Below are positions 25,701 through 37,600 of a stretch of 64,000 nucleotides of DNA, piece by piece. The notes below the pieces were generated by a model that ran no database searches, was not told the DNA's origin, and saw only the letters and a list, made by a program, of their open reading frames with translations. Positions within the stretch are counted from its first letter, which is position 1; each line of letters starts with the position of its first letter. Source of the DNA: Oryzias latipes (taxonomy: Eukaryota; Chordata; Actinopteri; Beloniformes; Adrianichthyidae); contig NC_019873.2 of the NCBI RefSeq assembly GCF_002234675.1, positions 9,945,158 to 10,009,157 of the forward strand. The letters are read 5' to 3'. The translations under genes were made by a program, and so were the position numbers.

Positions 25701-26044
25701 AAAATTGTTTTAGACGCAACCCTATTGCCTAGACAGTTACAAAATTAAAAGAAACCCAGGCATGCTGTGCTTTCTGTGGAAGCCTGAAGGCAACCTGTAA
25801 TAGAAAAAGATTCTATTAAACAAAGATTCTATACATTAAGTAAAACCAAAGAGGGAGAAACAAAACAGCAGCTGTAAAAAAACGATTTGGCAACAGTTCT
25901 AGGTTTAATTTCTCTTTTTATTCAAGTTTCAAATTAATTTTCCAAATCTTGCACTGCCTATTTTTGAAATATACTGGTTTTTATTCATTTCAATCTGAAA
26001 CCGTTTTGACCCCATAGTTTCTTTTAAGGTTTAATGTCTAGTAG

Positions 26045-26170
26045 CATTATATTTGGATTAACCACTTGGGGGCGACATTTCCTCTCAAATTAAAACTCGA
26101 GGATGCAACTGGTACTTCAGAATCAGCTTTATTGGCCAAGAACTAGTCCACACAAGGAATTTGGCTATAG
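26045..26170. repeat. Outer homology block of the inverted duplication (left arm)
   Basis: Reverse-complemented, this block aligns with 44690-44815. Both have a GTCCACACA/TTGGCCA-type retroelement-tail segment followed by GAGGAAATGTCGC next to a CCCCAGTGG-like word. It may be a divergent outer part of the duplication that also produced the paired orphan genes, or two independent copies of one repeat. Confidence 0.45.
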
Positions 26171-26441
26171 TGTCTTATGTAAAAAGGACAGTGAAGACAA
26201 AGACAGAGACAGGACAGAAGATAACAGCAAGTTTTGGAATACAATCTTTTATCAAATAAAAACAAATTTTTGATCTGCAAAACTCAAACATTTGGGAAAA
26301 TGTAAGATTTTCTAGAGATGGATATTGGTTGGGTCTTTACTGATCCAATTTCCCATTCCAGTGAAACAAAAATAAACAGAAAGCCATGATTATGTTAAAG
26401 CATTTTATTCTACAATCAAGCACAACTCAACCATAGCATTA

Positions 26442-27496
26442 CTAGCTGTAGAGCTTCTGCTGAAGCTGCTGCTGTTGAGGACCTTGGTCTTCAGAAACAT
26501 GCTCCTTCAAGTAGTGGATGGATTGGTAGTAGTCTTTGCCCTTCTCATGGTTCTGGCTGAAGGTGGTGTAGGTGCCAGGAGGGTACAGACCATACAGGAG
26601 CCTGTAGTCAAAGCCAGGATAAGGAGAACCCCAGAAACCACCAAGTCCTTGGCCTGGAACAAGCACACTGGTGAAAGCAGCTCCAGGCTGCACGGGCTCA
26701 GCCGGGTAACCAAACTCTTCCGTCTGCTGCTGGTAGTTGCCAAGTTCAGCTTCCTTCACAATATTGGAGGTCTCTCCAGACTGGAGGACAGGTCCAGGCT
26801 GAGGTTGAGGGGCTGGTGGGAGAAATTCCCCAGGTCCCATGGCTTCAGCTTGTTCAGAAAAAGTTGGGGGAGCAACTACCCACCTAGTTTCTGCAAAGAG
26901 AAAATCAGTTCAGATTTTGTCCAGTGTAGGAATTACATTAGCTTAGTTACCTGGCATGCCAGCTTGAGCCCCTCCAGGCTGTGGGGAAACCACTGCAGGC
27001 TGAGAGACAGGAGCATTGTAAAACACTGCAGCAGGAAGTTCAGTCTGGACAGGCAGGGAAGCTACAGAATACCCCTCCACAGGCATGACAGAGCCTTGAC
27101 CAGCTGATGGAGCTGCAGGAACAAACTGAACAAGGTTCAGATCCTGCATTGGTGAGTAAACTGGCTGAGAGACACCGCCTGCAAAGGAGCTCCGAAATGG
27201 TGCAGAGTGGCTCCTCTCCACTGTTCTGTAGGAACCTGCAGAATTTGTGCTGCCGCCATCTGTGGCCTTTGAGCCTAAAAGCCAAGAGACACATTTACAA
27301 ACAAACTGGCATATTTCTGACCACAGCTGCAACACAAAAATGAAGCATTACCTTTGGCAGGAAAGCCACAGGACTCTGAAACCAGCAATGCAAGAAAGGA
27401 AACCCTAGAAATGAGAAAAGCATTAAAACTCATGCCAATACCCAAACTAGGGCCAAGACTCTGTTCCTACCTCAGGAAGCACCTCACAGACTCCAT
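26442..27496 (-). CDS. Secreted Pro/Gln-rich orphan protein, left copy (283 aa)
   Basis: I do not recognise this gene. Four exons, 27471-27496, 27352-27404, 26951-27274 and 26442-26890, join in phase to 852 nt (283 residues plus stop). The first two exons give MESVRCFLRVSFLALLVSES, then CGFPAKG, a typical signal peptide with likely cleavage after SESCG. The mature part has no obvious domain. It is rich in Pro, Gln, Ser, Gly and Val, then ends in a Tyr-rich block (FDYRLLYGLYPPGTYTTFSQ, then HEKGKDYYQSIHYLKEH) and a Gln-rich tail. No ZP domain, transmembrane segment or Cys pattern is visible in the mature part. Splice phases (2, 1, 1) differ from the phase-0 pattern of SCPP genes. It differs from the right copy at three residues and one Gln. 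Both copies are intact, so neither looks like a pseudogene. Confidence 0.82.
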
Positions 27497-27536
27497 AGTG
27501 AGCACCAGAGTATGGAAAACCTTAGTGAGTGAGGGG

Positions 27537-27568
27537 TTATAAATGTGAGCAGACCAATACTGACCAAT
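27537..27568 (-). promoter_or_regulatory. TATA box and two CCAAT boxes of the left orphan gene
   Basis: On the minus strand, TTTATAA (27537-27543) lies about 41 bp before the start codon, with CCAAT-type boxes (ACCAAT on the plus strand) at 27553-27558 and 27563-27568. The arrangement is identical in the right copy. A strong TATA so close to the ATG implies a very short 5' leader and suits a tissue-restricted, highly expressed gene (inference). Confidence 0.65.
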
Positions 27569-27939
27569 CCCAGCCTAACGAGCAAATAACAGACAGCTGC
27601 AGGTGAGATCAGCATCAGGCCTCACCTGAGTTAAAAAATAAAACTGAGTATAAAACAATCTCTATGAGAAGACAGTGTCAGAAAAGTATGAACATTTATG
27701 AAGCAAAAGCCTTTTTTGCATAACTTGTGATAAAAAATGTCAGTCTTCCTCAATGCTTCACTGAAGAACAGATGATCCAGAAATTGAGCTCCTCTAACAT
27801 CTTTATGAGTTTGGTTACCACAGTCACAAGCTGCTTCATTGTTTTCCTGTTGGAGATCAATTTTTTATGTATTTTGTATTTGGTTCATTTCAAGCATTCA
27901 AAACAGAAAATACCAATGAAGACAATAAAAAGATTTCTG

Positions 27940-28370
27940 TCCATCCATCTTCTTCCACTCATCCGGGACCGGGTAGTGGGGGCAGCAGTCTAAGCAATGA
28001 TGCCCAGACTTCCCTCTCCCAGACCACCTCTTCCAGCTTCTTTAGGGCGACCCTGAGATGTTTCCAGGCCAGCCAAGACACGTAGTCTCTCCAACGTGTC
28101 CTGGGTGTTTCCCGGGGCCTCCACAAAGTGGGACAGGCCTGGAACACCTCCTCAGGGAGGCGTCCAGAGGCATCAGAATCACGTGGCCCTTCTCAGTGTG
28201 GAGGAACAGCGGTTTTACTCTGAGCTTCTCACCCTATGTCTAACGGTGCGGCAAGCCATCCTGCAGAGGAAGAACTTTCAGCCGCTTGTATTCTGGACAT
28301 CTTTCTTTCAGTCATGATCCAGAGCTCATGACCATAGGTGAGTATTGGAATGAAGATAAGTCAGTGTTCA
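27940..28370 (-). pseudogene. LINE C-terminal fragment, antisense
   Basis: The minus-strand frame at 27959-28147 reads TRWRDYVSWLAWKHLRVALK and REVWASLLRLLPPLPGPG, the conserved C-terminal end of a common teleost non-LTR retrotransposon. Upstream parts run to about 28370 (text matching the GHELxVMTERTR block on the minus strand). Confidence 0.75.
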
Positions 28371-28904
28371 ACATCTGTGATTTATTTAGGGAATTTTTAG
28401 GAATTTGAAGAAGTCTTTTTTAAATAAAAAAAAAGACACACACTGGACCAGATGACAGATTTGAGGAAAAAATGACTTGTTCAGTGGTCTTCATGTGTCA
28501 TGTTGACACTGTTGTTTAGCATGGCCTTCTAAGTGAAGTCCTAAAGATAAACATAGTCATTAATGAATGATCATGTCTGAGGGAGGCCTGTGAGCCTCTG
28601 AGCTTCACCCAAAACAAATCACATTCACATGGACACAACCCATTCAGATTACCTTAAAAAGCTCAGAGCGAGGCCTAGTGTCGTGTTCTTTGACTGTCTT
28701 TGTTTAAGACTGTGACAGAACGTGATAAGGAGTCAGCACTGATGAGCACTTCTGTTCAAATGGTGCATTTCAGAGTGGCAACATTCTTGGAAACTCCTGT
28801 TGTGCTCATCATCCTTTAAAAATGGAAAATAGCTTAAGTTTGATTCATTGAAGGATAAAAACAGTCAAAGATTAGTGTTTGTAGAAAGTATTAATTAGAT
28901 TAGT

Positions 28905-29790
28905 AGAAAGTATTTGAATATCCTGTGATTTTGCAAGTTCTCTCACTTAGAAATCATGGAGGGGTCTGACATTTTCATTTTAGGTGAATGTCGACTGTGA
29001 GAGACATCTAAAAAAAATCAGGAAAATACATTGCATGATTTTTTTAAAAGAATTTATTTGTATATTACTGTAATGAAGTATTTGAACACCTGAGAGATTC
29101 AATGTTAACATTTGATACAGTAGCCTTTGTTTGCGATTACAGAGGTCAAACGTTTCCTGTAGTTTTTCACCAGGTTTCCACACACTGCAGGAAGGGTTTT
29201 GGTCCACTCCTCCACACAGATCTTCTCTAGATCAGTCAGGTTTCTGGACTGTTGCTAAGAAAAACAGAGTTTGAGCTACATCCAAAGATTTTCTTTTGGG
29301 TTGAGGTCTGGAGACACACTTGGCCACTCCAGAACCTTGATGTGCTTCTTGCATAGCCACTCCTTGGTTGTCTCAGCTGTGTGCTTCGGGTCATGGTCAT
29401 GTTGGAAGACCCAGCCATGACCTCCAATGCTCTAACTGAGGGGAGGAGGTTGTTCCCCAAAATCTCGAAATACATGGCCCTGGTCATTCTCTCCTTAATA
29501 CGTCCTGTCGCATGTGCAGAAAAACACCCCCATAGCATGATGCTTCCACCCTCATGCTTCACAGCAGGGATGGTGTTCTTGGGATGGTACTCACCACCCT
29601 TCGTCCTCCAAACATGGCGAGTGGGACTTAGAACAAAAAGTTCTATTTTATATACACTGTGATTTCCAGATCTTTTTTTAGATTTTGTGTCTCACAGTGG
29701 ACATGCACCTAAAATGAAAAGGTCAGACCCCTCCATGATTTTTGAGTGTTCAAATACTTATTTGCCTCACTGCATAGAAATTCTTCTGCG
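28905..29790 (-). mobile_element. Tc1-like transposon relic with long inverted ends
   Basis: Left end (about 28915-29005) and right end (about 29680-29775) are inverted copies: AAATCATGGAGGGGTCTGAC versus GTCAGACCCCTCCATGATTT, and beyond. The minus strand inside encodes degraded Tc1 transposase, with [20 protein letters not shown] at 29562 downward and frameshifted remains of the catalytic region. It is not functional. Confidence 0.75.
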
Positions 29791-31780
29791 GCTTTTTGCA
29801 TCTGACGGGTCAAGAGCAACTGATCATGAGGGGTTGTTAAAGTGATGCATGGCTCATTTCCAGTTCTTCAAATTCTTTCATTTTCAGAAGTAAAAAGTTT
29901 GGAGCTACTGTTTAATTCCTGAAATCTATCTCTGTCTGTTTTGGCTGAGAATGAATGTGATGTGGATGATAGGAAGCCCACAAGTTTGGATTCAGTCCAT
30001 TCATGTAGGACCATCTGAGGTGTTTTCTACACATTTTAGGTTTAATATGTCGTGTATCCCGTCCTGTCATCCTATCCTTTCAGCATCTGAAACAAAGTGG
30101 TGATCAAGAAAACTCTGAAAGCTGTCAGCTTCTGATCTTTCATGATCTTTCTATCTCTTATGACTAAAAGGTTGCAGATATAATAAATGAATTCCCATGA
30201 TGCCTTAAGAGAGGAGGAGGAGTGGCTTCTTCCTCTGAGCTCTGTCCTCAGTAATGGACCAATAATTGTAGCTTAGGGTGTTAACAAGTTCTGAAAAGTT
30301 GAATTGCAGGGTGAGTATCAATCACTGCACATTACAATTACTGTGAATACATTCAAGTTCAGCAGTGTAAGTTCTGCTAACTTTGGATTTTTGCAAGGTT
30401 TCAGATTTGCAAACATTTTTCAGAAGTCTAAAGCTTCTAAAGACCTGTGAAGCATGAAGGAGTCACCTCTGCTGCAGCTACAGCAGGGACACGGCAGTCA
30501 AAAGGAGGCTTGCACCATGAACCAAGACTAACACAAACTTGTTCTCCGCGCACCAGAACTCCACTTTATTAGACAGCAGATTGACCAAAAAGCAAGCATG
30601 AGCAGGAGTGGAAGCCACAAAACCCCATTTTAAACAATATGCCAAAAATGAATAATTTACACTGCATCAGTTTTGGGTTTAAAAGGTCCACAAAAAATGT
30701 ACAGGCATTAGTTTGTACACTCAATACACCAGCCAGTTTATTTTATTTTATTGTGCTGCAGAAATTTAAAAAAAAATTAGATTGCATGTCCAAGAGTTTT
30801 TGCAGAATAGACAGCTCATTTTTCAGCTCATCATTTTTGTCTTGCACTACAACTATTTTAATCATCGCATGATGGCTTTAATCCCTGAGAACAAGACATT
30901 TTACTCTGAATGATGCTCACTCCACACACCACACTTCTGTGTGGAGACAGAGGGTAAATACAATGACAGTTCCTTTTAAACTTCAGCACTTCAATGGAAG
31001 CTGCCTCTTTGGGAGATCTCTTCCATTCCTATTCAAGCATCAGTCCATTTGAATCGGTTAGTTCATTTTGGACCCGAGTGCAAAGAGGTTTGTTTTTCCA
31101 GGAAATGATTTTAATTGCATAGCTTAAAGGGAGGCTACACCAAATGATTACTTTACCCAGATTTAGCACCAGTTCATAGTTTACAAATGCTATAATATGA
31201 AGCACCTCACTTTTATCATTTCAGAGGACTAGCAAACTAAAATCTCTGGACTTGCGCCCTTCTTGAATTTAACAGGGGCGCTGCCATATTGAATAACTAG
31301 TGCTGCCATCTATGGGATGAAGCAAAACCTATTCAAGAGAGGCCCAAGTCCAGGAATTTTGCACTTAATGCATTTTAAATGTCAAGCATAGTCAATACAT
31401 TACAACAGATTTGGGCCTTTTTTGCACATAATCCGATAGCTTTTCCGTTGAGGCCCATATAACATATAATATCTCTATTTTAAAAAAAATTGTGGACTTG
31501 GGTCCCTTTTAAACTAACCGATTCATTTGTTAAATGAGGAGGATGAGAGCCAAGCACAAGATGGCAAATAACAGTTTGTATTTTATTGATGGTTAAAACA
31601 AACCAATTCACAGAAAAGTGTGCAAAAATGAACGTAAATTCATATAAGCAAGTAAAAGCTGTGAGGGGAGAGAGGGACGTAGATCAACCTTTTTTAGTAA
31701 TGATAAGACACTAAAAACGACTAAAATGATGAGATAAAGTGCTGCCTGGTTCAGAGTTTTAGCAGCATCAGCCTGCAGCT
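29791..31780. other. Intergenic DNA, no gene seen
   Basis: AT-rich, with short open frames only. None matches a family I know and none has the splice-phase continuity seen in the real genes. I cannot assign repeats here with confidence. Confidence 0.4.
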
Positions 31781-31789
31781 GCTTTTGAA

Positions 31790-32110
31790 GTGTTAAAGCA
31801 GCACGGAGCCGCCACACAGCTGACCTTCCAGCCGGTACCTCGTAACTCCGCCAGATCTTATTCTGGTACATAGTACGGGGCCGTATCGGCTTACTTTCAA
31901 CCCTGCTATTAGATAGAATAATTCTACAGTTTTATCACATGAATCAGATATTAAAAATTTAGGGCAAACAGTTAAACTCAAGTGACAAAAAACAAAGGAC
32001 CTAAAGGTTTCCAACATTGAGCCTTGAGGAACTCCATACCAAAGTAAAGTCATTGAGATAAAACTGGCCTTAACTCTCCTTTTTGACAAGTGAGATTGGC
32101 GCCATTTAAG
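31790..32110 (-). pseudogene. Possible LINE RT remnant
   Basis: The minus-strand frame contains WYGVPQGSMLETF, which resembles the GVPQGSVLGPLLF block of L2/jockey-type reverse transcriptases. The rest is too degraded to place. This is a weak call. Confidence 0.35.
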
Positions 32111-32639
32111 GATTGTTGCTGGAACACCTCGCTCGCGCCTGGATGTGAAAGAAGTATGTTGTTATGTTATGTGTTAAAAGCATTGGCAGGTCAGCGTAAC
32201 CTTCCCCTTCTCCTGCTGATCTAAAGCTCCACTGATGAGACTGATGAGAGGACTGCAGAACAAACTGTCACTTTGAGGGAGTGGGCAGAAGGTGTAATGT
32301 GTGGGGGTGGATCCCCTTATTTCAAATCACTTAATTTATGAACACTGCTTTCTTTAAAGTCTTATCCGCCAAGGCTGAACACGAGTGTGACTAAGAAAGG
32401 TACAAAGGATCCCAGATTTGAGAAACTTTGGATGGAGTTCTCAGTTACCAAGGATCAAGTTGTATTGAGCAGATGTGATTTCATGGTTCTAACAGTATTT
32501 TCTTTCTTGTTATTTTTGTTTTTAGAACATTTCAGCTCCACAGTCCTACTTTAAAGGCCTCATTTCATTTTGATTCAATCTTCTAATAGGAGGACACAAA
32601 ACTCAAAGGTAGGCTACAAGAAGTAAAAGCACAGAAGCA

Positions 32640-33250
32640 AACAGGATTCCTTATTGTCATTTTGGTCTTAATTTTAAAGACGTTGTACATTTCTGTGGTC
32701 TCTGTGCAGCATAGAACAAGCTAGAACTAAACCAAATAAATAGAAAAAATACATGAACAACAAACCAGCAGAATTTAAAGTAGTAAATAAATAAACTGCA
32801 GAATTTGTGTGTGCAAAAGGTCACAGAAATGTGCAGTTGTGCGAGAGGCTGTCACAGTGTGCCCAGATGTGCAGACAGGAACTAATTCATGTCCATGCAG
32901 AGAGGTTATAGAGCATCACTGCTGCTCAGCAGTCTGATAGCTGCAGGAAACTAACTGCTCCTCCGTCTGGTGGTTCTGCAGTGGAGTCTCCCTCCTGAGT
33001 AAAGGCGGGTGAGGAGAGTGTATGCAGAGTGAATAATCTCTCTTGATGCGATCAGCTCTCTTCCCGGATTTGTTGATGTTCGTAGTGGTGGGGAGACTGC
33101 TTCCAACAATCTTCTGTGCAGCTTCCACAGCCCTGTTTAGAACAGCTGATGTCTCCCACGATGATGCTGGAGGTGACAAGGCTCTTCCCCACACATCTGG
33201 ACAAACTGATCCTCTGAGTCTAACAGCTCTCAGCCTCCAGAGAAAATAGA
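32640..33250 (-). pseudogene. LINE 3' fragment, antisense
   Basis: The minus-strand frame reads AVEAAQKIVGSSLPTTTNIN, then KSGKRADRIKRD, a block found near the end of jockey/L2-type LINE ORF2 (AxRIxGxxLP...RRxKRIxxDP). An AT-rich tail with TTATTGTCATTT lies at the low-coordinate side, consistent with a minus-strand element. Confidence 0.55.
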
Positions 33251-34600
33251 GGAGCTCATAAGGCATGATGTGACTGTAGTCCATGTCAGGCTCCTGCTTA
33301 GGTGAAAATCCAGGAATTTGCTGGGGACCACTTGCACAGGGTGTTTTCTGAAAAGCAAGGAGGAAAGGCTTGTTTATAATCACTTCCTTTCTCATTGATG
33401 TTGAGGTTTTGCTCTCTCCTCCACCTCATTTTAGACTCACTATTAAACTACAACCACCGTGTGACCTGAAAAAATAACTAAATGACCTTTAGCTAGAAAC
33501 TTTAGGTTTCTAGCATTACAGTCAAAAGACAGCAGGGTGAACAGATTAACCAATGGTGTTGATGGTGTTGGCCAGAGGTTGGAACAGTTTGACAAGAAAA
33601 AAAAGCAACACAAAATAAAAACACAGTGAACAATAGCACACAGGGAGCTGTTTCACACCAAAATGTGGGCTTCATTTGAGAGATAAAATAAAAAATGTAG
33701 AAAAGATATTACAGTTATGATAGGAATCATCTGGACTGCAATTGAGCATACATTAAAACATAAATAGTTTTCGTTTTATTTATTATTATCATTATTTATT
33801 AATTTTAAATCCAAAACTAACTAAAGGAACAAAAATTACAAAACATTACAACCCGAAGAATACCATAGGGGTGGATGGACAAATAGAAAGACATAAAAAG
33901 AAAGAAAAAAAGATAAATGCAGCCTGAATGGGGCACAAACCAGTGTCCTGTTTGTGCTTGTCCCAAGCCCGGTAAACACGGAGGGTACTGCAAGACATAG
34001 ATTAATGGATAGACGAACTGATGGTTTTTTCTATGTATTTTAGGAGTTTGGGAGAATATGACACTTCCAGGCTTGCCTCCCTGATGTTCTACCTTTGCCT
34101 CATTGGGGCTGGCTATCTTTGGGCCCAGTTCCTGGTCAGATTAATTTGATACTTTCTTTTTTTTACTTTAAAATACACATACATTCTTTTTTTGCAGACA
34201 ATGCAAATGACAAAACACTCTTTTATCAATGAATTGGTACCTGCATCAGACACAAAGTTTGCCAAATCAAAAATTAAATAGCTTTTAAATATCTGGATAA
34301 AGTGAATTAATAGAACATGTTATTTTGACAATGGCGAGTTAGTGTTTTTTTCTCAAACTGCTGTATGTATTAATATTAAAGTTTTTTATTCTCTATGTGT
34401 TAGTCTGACAGGCATGCAGCACCTAACTGTTCTCACTCTTCCTCACATGCCATAGCAGTTTGCGTTTCAGCGGCGCGCGGTCTCGCAGCTGGCACGCGCT
34501 CTTGGCCAGACCTCTGCCTTTCTCTCCAGTGACGCACAGACGCGCGCTTCGCCCCTCAAGCTTCTGTGAAAAAAGGAGCAGGTTGTCAGTGAAAAAGAGG
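33251..34600. other. Upstream flank of kcnk18
   Basis: AT-rich DNA with A-rich runs and no exon seen. The last 150 bp before the kcnk18 start codon become GC-rich (GCGGCGCGCGG and CGCACAGACGCGCGC), which probably marks the 5'UTR and promoter. No TATA box is evident. Confidence 0.4.
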
Positions 34601-37600
34601 ATGAGCGCTGGAAGCGGGTGTGGGAAATGCCTGGCGCCCCTCTGGAGAGTCTTCCCGCACCTGGCGCTGTGCGGGACGCTGGTTGCGTACGCAGTGCTGG
34701 GTGCGCTCATCTTCCAGCGGATCGAAGGGGGAAACAAGCCCTCCAAGATCCAGGAGGACTACCGCGAGTTTCTAGGGGAAATTGTTGATATTGTCCGGAA
34801 TCACAGTCGTAAGTTTCCACACAAGTTCTTTAAGGATTTTATTTTATTTTATTATCTTGATTTTAAATTTTTGTGTTAAGTAATTTTAGTTTTTTCTTAT
34901 TCGTAGAGAACACCTCCTGCTCTCAAAGCTGCATGGTAGATCAGGTGGAAAAGAAGATGAAGACATTTAATTCCATTTGGTTCCAGAATCCCGACAACTG
35001 GACGTTTTTTGGCTCAATGTTTTTCTGCTGCACAGTTTTCACAACAGTAGGTGAGTCAATAAATGTCTAATTCTTTATGCAACAGAAGTTTATTTTAATT
35101 CATCATTTGGATCTGAACTGCTGCACCGAGAATTTGTTTTTCTGCTTTAAAAGTAAGAGAAAAACAAAAAAACATAAAGAAAGAAAAGACGCAAATCACA
35201 CAAAAAAGTACATTTTCTGTTTGAGTCTTATGGATTTTTGGTACAGGTGCTATTAGTAAGGAGTGATTTTAGTGCCATAATTCCATGTGCAACACTCACT
35301 GTTTTGAGCATGAAACTTTCAAAATTGTATGTGCTCAAAAAGTTATTTTGCACTTAAAACAGAAAAAATGTACTTGAAACTCACAAATGTATGCAAACAA
35401 AACAATTTTCACTTGAGAGAATGTCTCTCTCAACAGAGCAGGGGACCTTATTACAAATGTGCCACAAAAGCCAGCCAATCCCAGACATGGACACGAAGGT
35501 TGATGCTGATTGGTCAGAAATTCTTCCAAACGCACACAAGCCTGATCAGCCGAGCTGGCTCAATGAAGCCAACAGGACAACATCATCTGCAGAGAGCTGT
35601 TCAAATTCTGTTCATAGAGATTATGAACAGAACAGGTAAAAAAAGTCAGCCCTGCTTGAGTCCAACGTGCCCCAGGAACAGGTCTGACTTACTGCCGACA
35701 ATGCGAACCAGGCTCCTGAGACTGGACGTCCTTTGGTAAGGCTCCCCGGACCCCATACTTCTAGAGCACCCTCCACAGGACACCATGGGGGATGCGGTCG
35801 TACGCCCTTCCAAATCCACAAAACACATATGGACTTGATGAGCGAACTCCCACGAACCCTCCAGCACCCTAAAGAGGGTGTAGAGCTGGTCCTGTTTCAC
35901 GAAACCACACTGTTGTTCCTGGATCTGAGGTTCGATTATCGGACTCTCCACCCCAGTACCCTGGCATAGACTTTCCCAGGGAGACTTAGGAGTGTGGTTT
36001 GAACCACCACCCCGTCTGCCAGTCTGGTACAGTTCCCGACTGACATGTGATGCTTCAGAGACTCCTTATTCTGTCACAGCTGAGCAAAAAGACAAATATT
36101 TCCTTCATGTTTTGTGCTTGAACGTTACTTTTTCATTTTATGTTCAAGTCCTTGTTGACGTCTTTTGTTCAGTGAACTTTGTTCCCACCTCATCACAAAA
36201 ATCTGTGACGCCTCTTTTCATCATGACGTTCTCTGTAGCATTTCAAGTGAAGGCATAGTCTTTCGAGAAGTAACCTCTAATCATCTTAAGTGAAGAACCA
36301 TGTAAGTGGTTGAAGGATGTCAGTTAATGGCTAATGGCTCAGGAGATGACAAAGCACTTACAGACTGTACTACTTTCTTCATCACCACAGAAGCAGAGAG
36401 GTTATCTGTTGGTTTGTTGACTGGATTCCCACAAACTCAACCAATTAAGACCTTGTTTATACATCAGCATTTTTGGTCTGTTAAAGAAAATGCTGGGATA
36501 GTTTGAATATTGTGTTTCATTTATTCTTTTCTTAACTCCTTTAGAGGGAATCCTAGAAAAAAGTCAAGTTTATTTGTGGATGTCATTCATAAACAGTCAT
36601 CCCTTCCTTTCCGTTTAGCAGATGCTTTTATCCACAGCAGTTTACTGATTTTTTTTTTTTTTAAATTGGAAGAACAATCAAGGATAAACTTTTTTAACTT
36701 GGTTTTGTGTGAGCCAGAATTTAATTTTAGAATCTCCAATTTTTAAGTATTGTGCTTTCTTAGGTTGTCTTCAGACTTGATCAGTCCAGTACTCTCGTTT
36801 TAAATGAGCTAGGAAAGTAGATGAAGGATGGCTGGCCAAACAATAAATTCTCAGATTTTTTCACATGCAATTCGAATTTCAATTTTCAATCTTAATCTAT
36901 TTGTTCACCTCCTTTTACTTTTATTTAGCAAAAACTATTTTATTTCCAAAATCTCCTTTGGAAATTGCCTAGAACCCAAAGGTCAACTAATTATAAGCTG
37001 TAAAAATGTTTGAAGAGCAATGCAGCAGATGTTTTGTGAGCTACCGCTAGCTTGAGCATTTCACTAACCACTACACTTTTGGTAAGAACAGCCTTCAAGT
37101 TGCCCAGTAGACAAAAAATAGTCGACCAGCCATTTTGTTATTTAAACAAAATGATATTATGTTGAATGCAAACAGAGAGGAAATATATTTTCTAAGGAAT
37201 TCCTTCATTGATTTCTAATCAATCTTTGCTCTCTGCTTTTGCTGTTTTTCTCGCTGTCCATGAAATGTATTATTTTCAGTCACAAACAAGTTGTTTCTGT
37301 TTTCTTATTAGAAAAAAAATATCACTAAAGTGGGATAAATTGACAGAAAAAGGTTCTTCATTCAATTGATTTTATTTTTATTTTTATGAAATCACAACAA
37401 AAACAGCCTAAAAAACATTAAGCTCAACTTTGCATTTCTAAGTATTCCTTTATTCATATCGTTGTGTATCAGGAGCAGATGAAAAAATGAAAAAGAGAGC
37501 TCTCAGGTATTGGTGATTGGAAGGGGGCAGGGTCATGCCAATGGTCCCACCCACAACTCAGAAGTGAATTTCTAATGAACTACTGCTGCTCTGCAGAAAC

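Larger units (their letters stand above)
26390..27918 (-). repeat. Left arm of 1.5-kb inverted gene duplication
   Basis: This unit holds the left orphan gene, its promoter and about 0.35 kb of upstream flank. Its reverse complement matches 42128-43645 across exons, introns and upstream DNA. Identity appears very high in the gene and falls at both ends. The outer 5' edge abuts a LINE fragment that starts near 27940. Confidence 0.9.

Noticed and set aside
26475-27107. 210-codon plus-strand frame opposite the left orphan gene
   Set aside because: Antisense shadow of exons 3 and 4; the same shadow appears opposite the right copy. The minus-strand gene has signal peptide, splice phases and promoter.
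32916-33395. 159-codon minus-strand frame as a host gene
   Set aside because: Contains a LINE ORF2 C-terminal block and lies beside a retroelement-type tail.
34460-34600. N-terminal extension of kcnk18 from an in-frame TTG
   Set aside because: Not an ATG, Arg/Ser-rich and unlike TRESK; ATG 34601 aligns with the family start.
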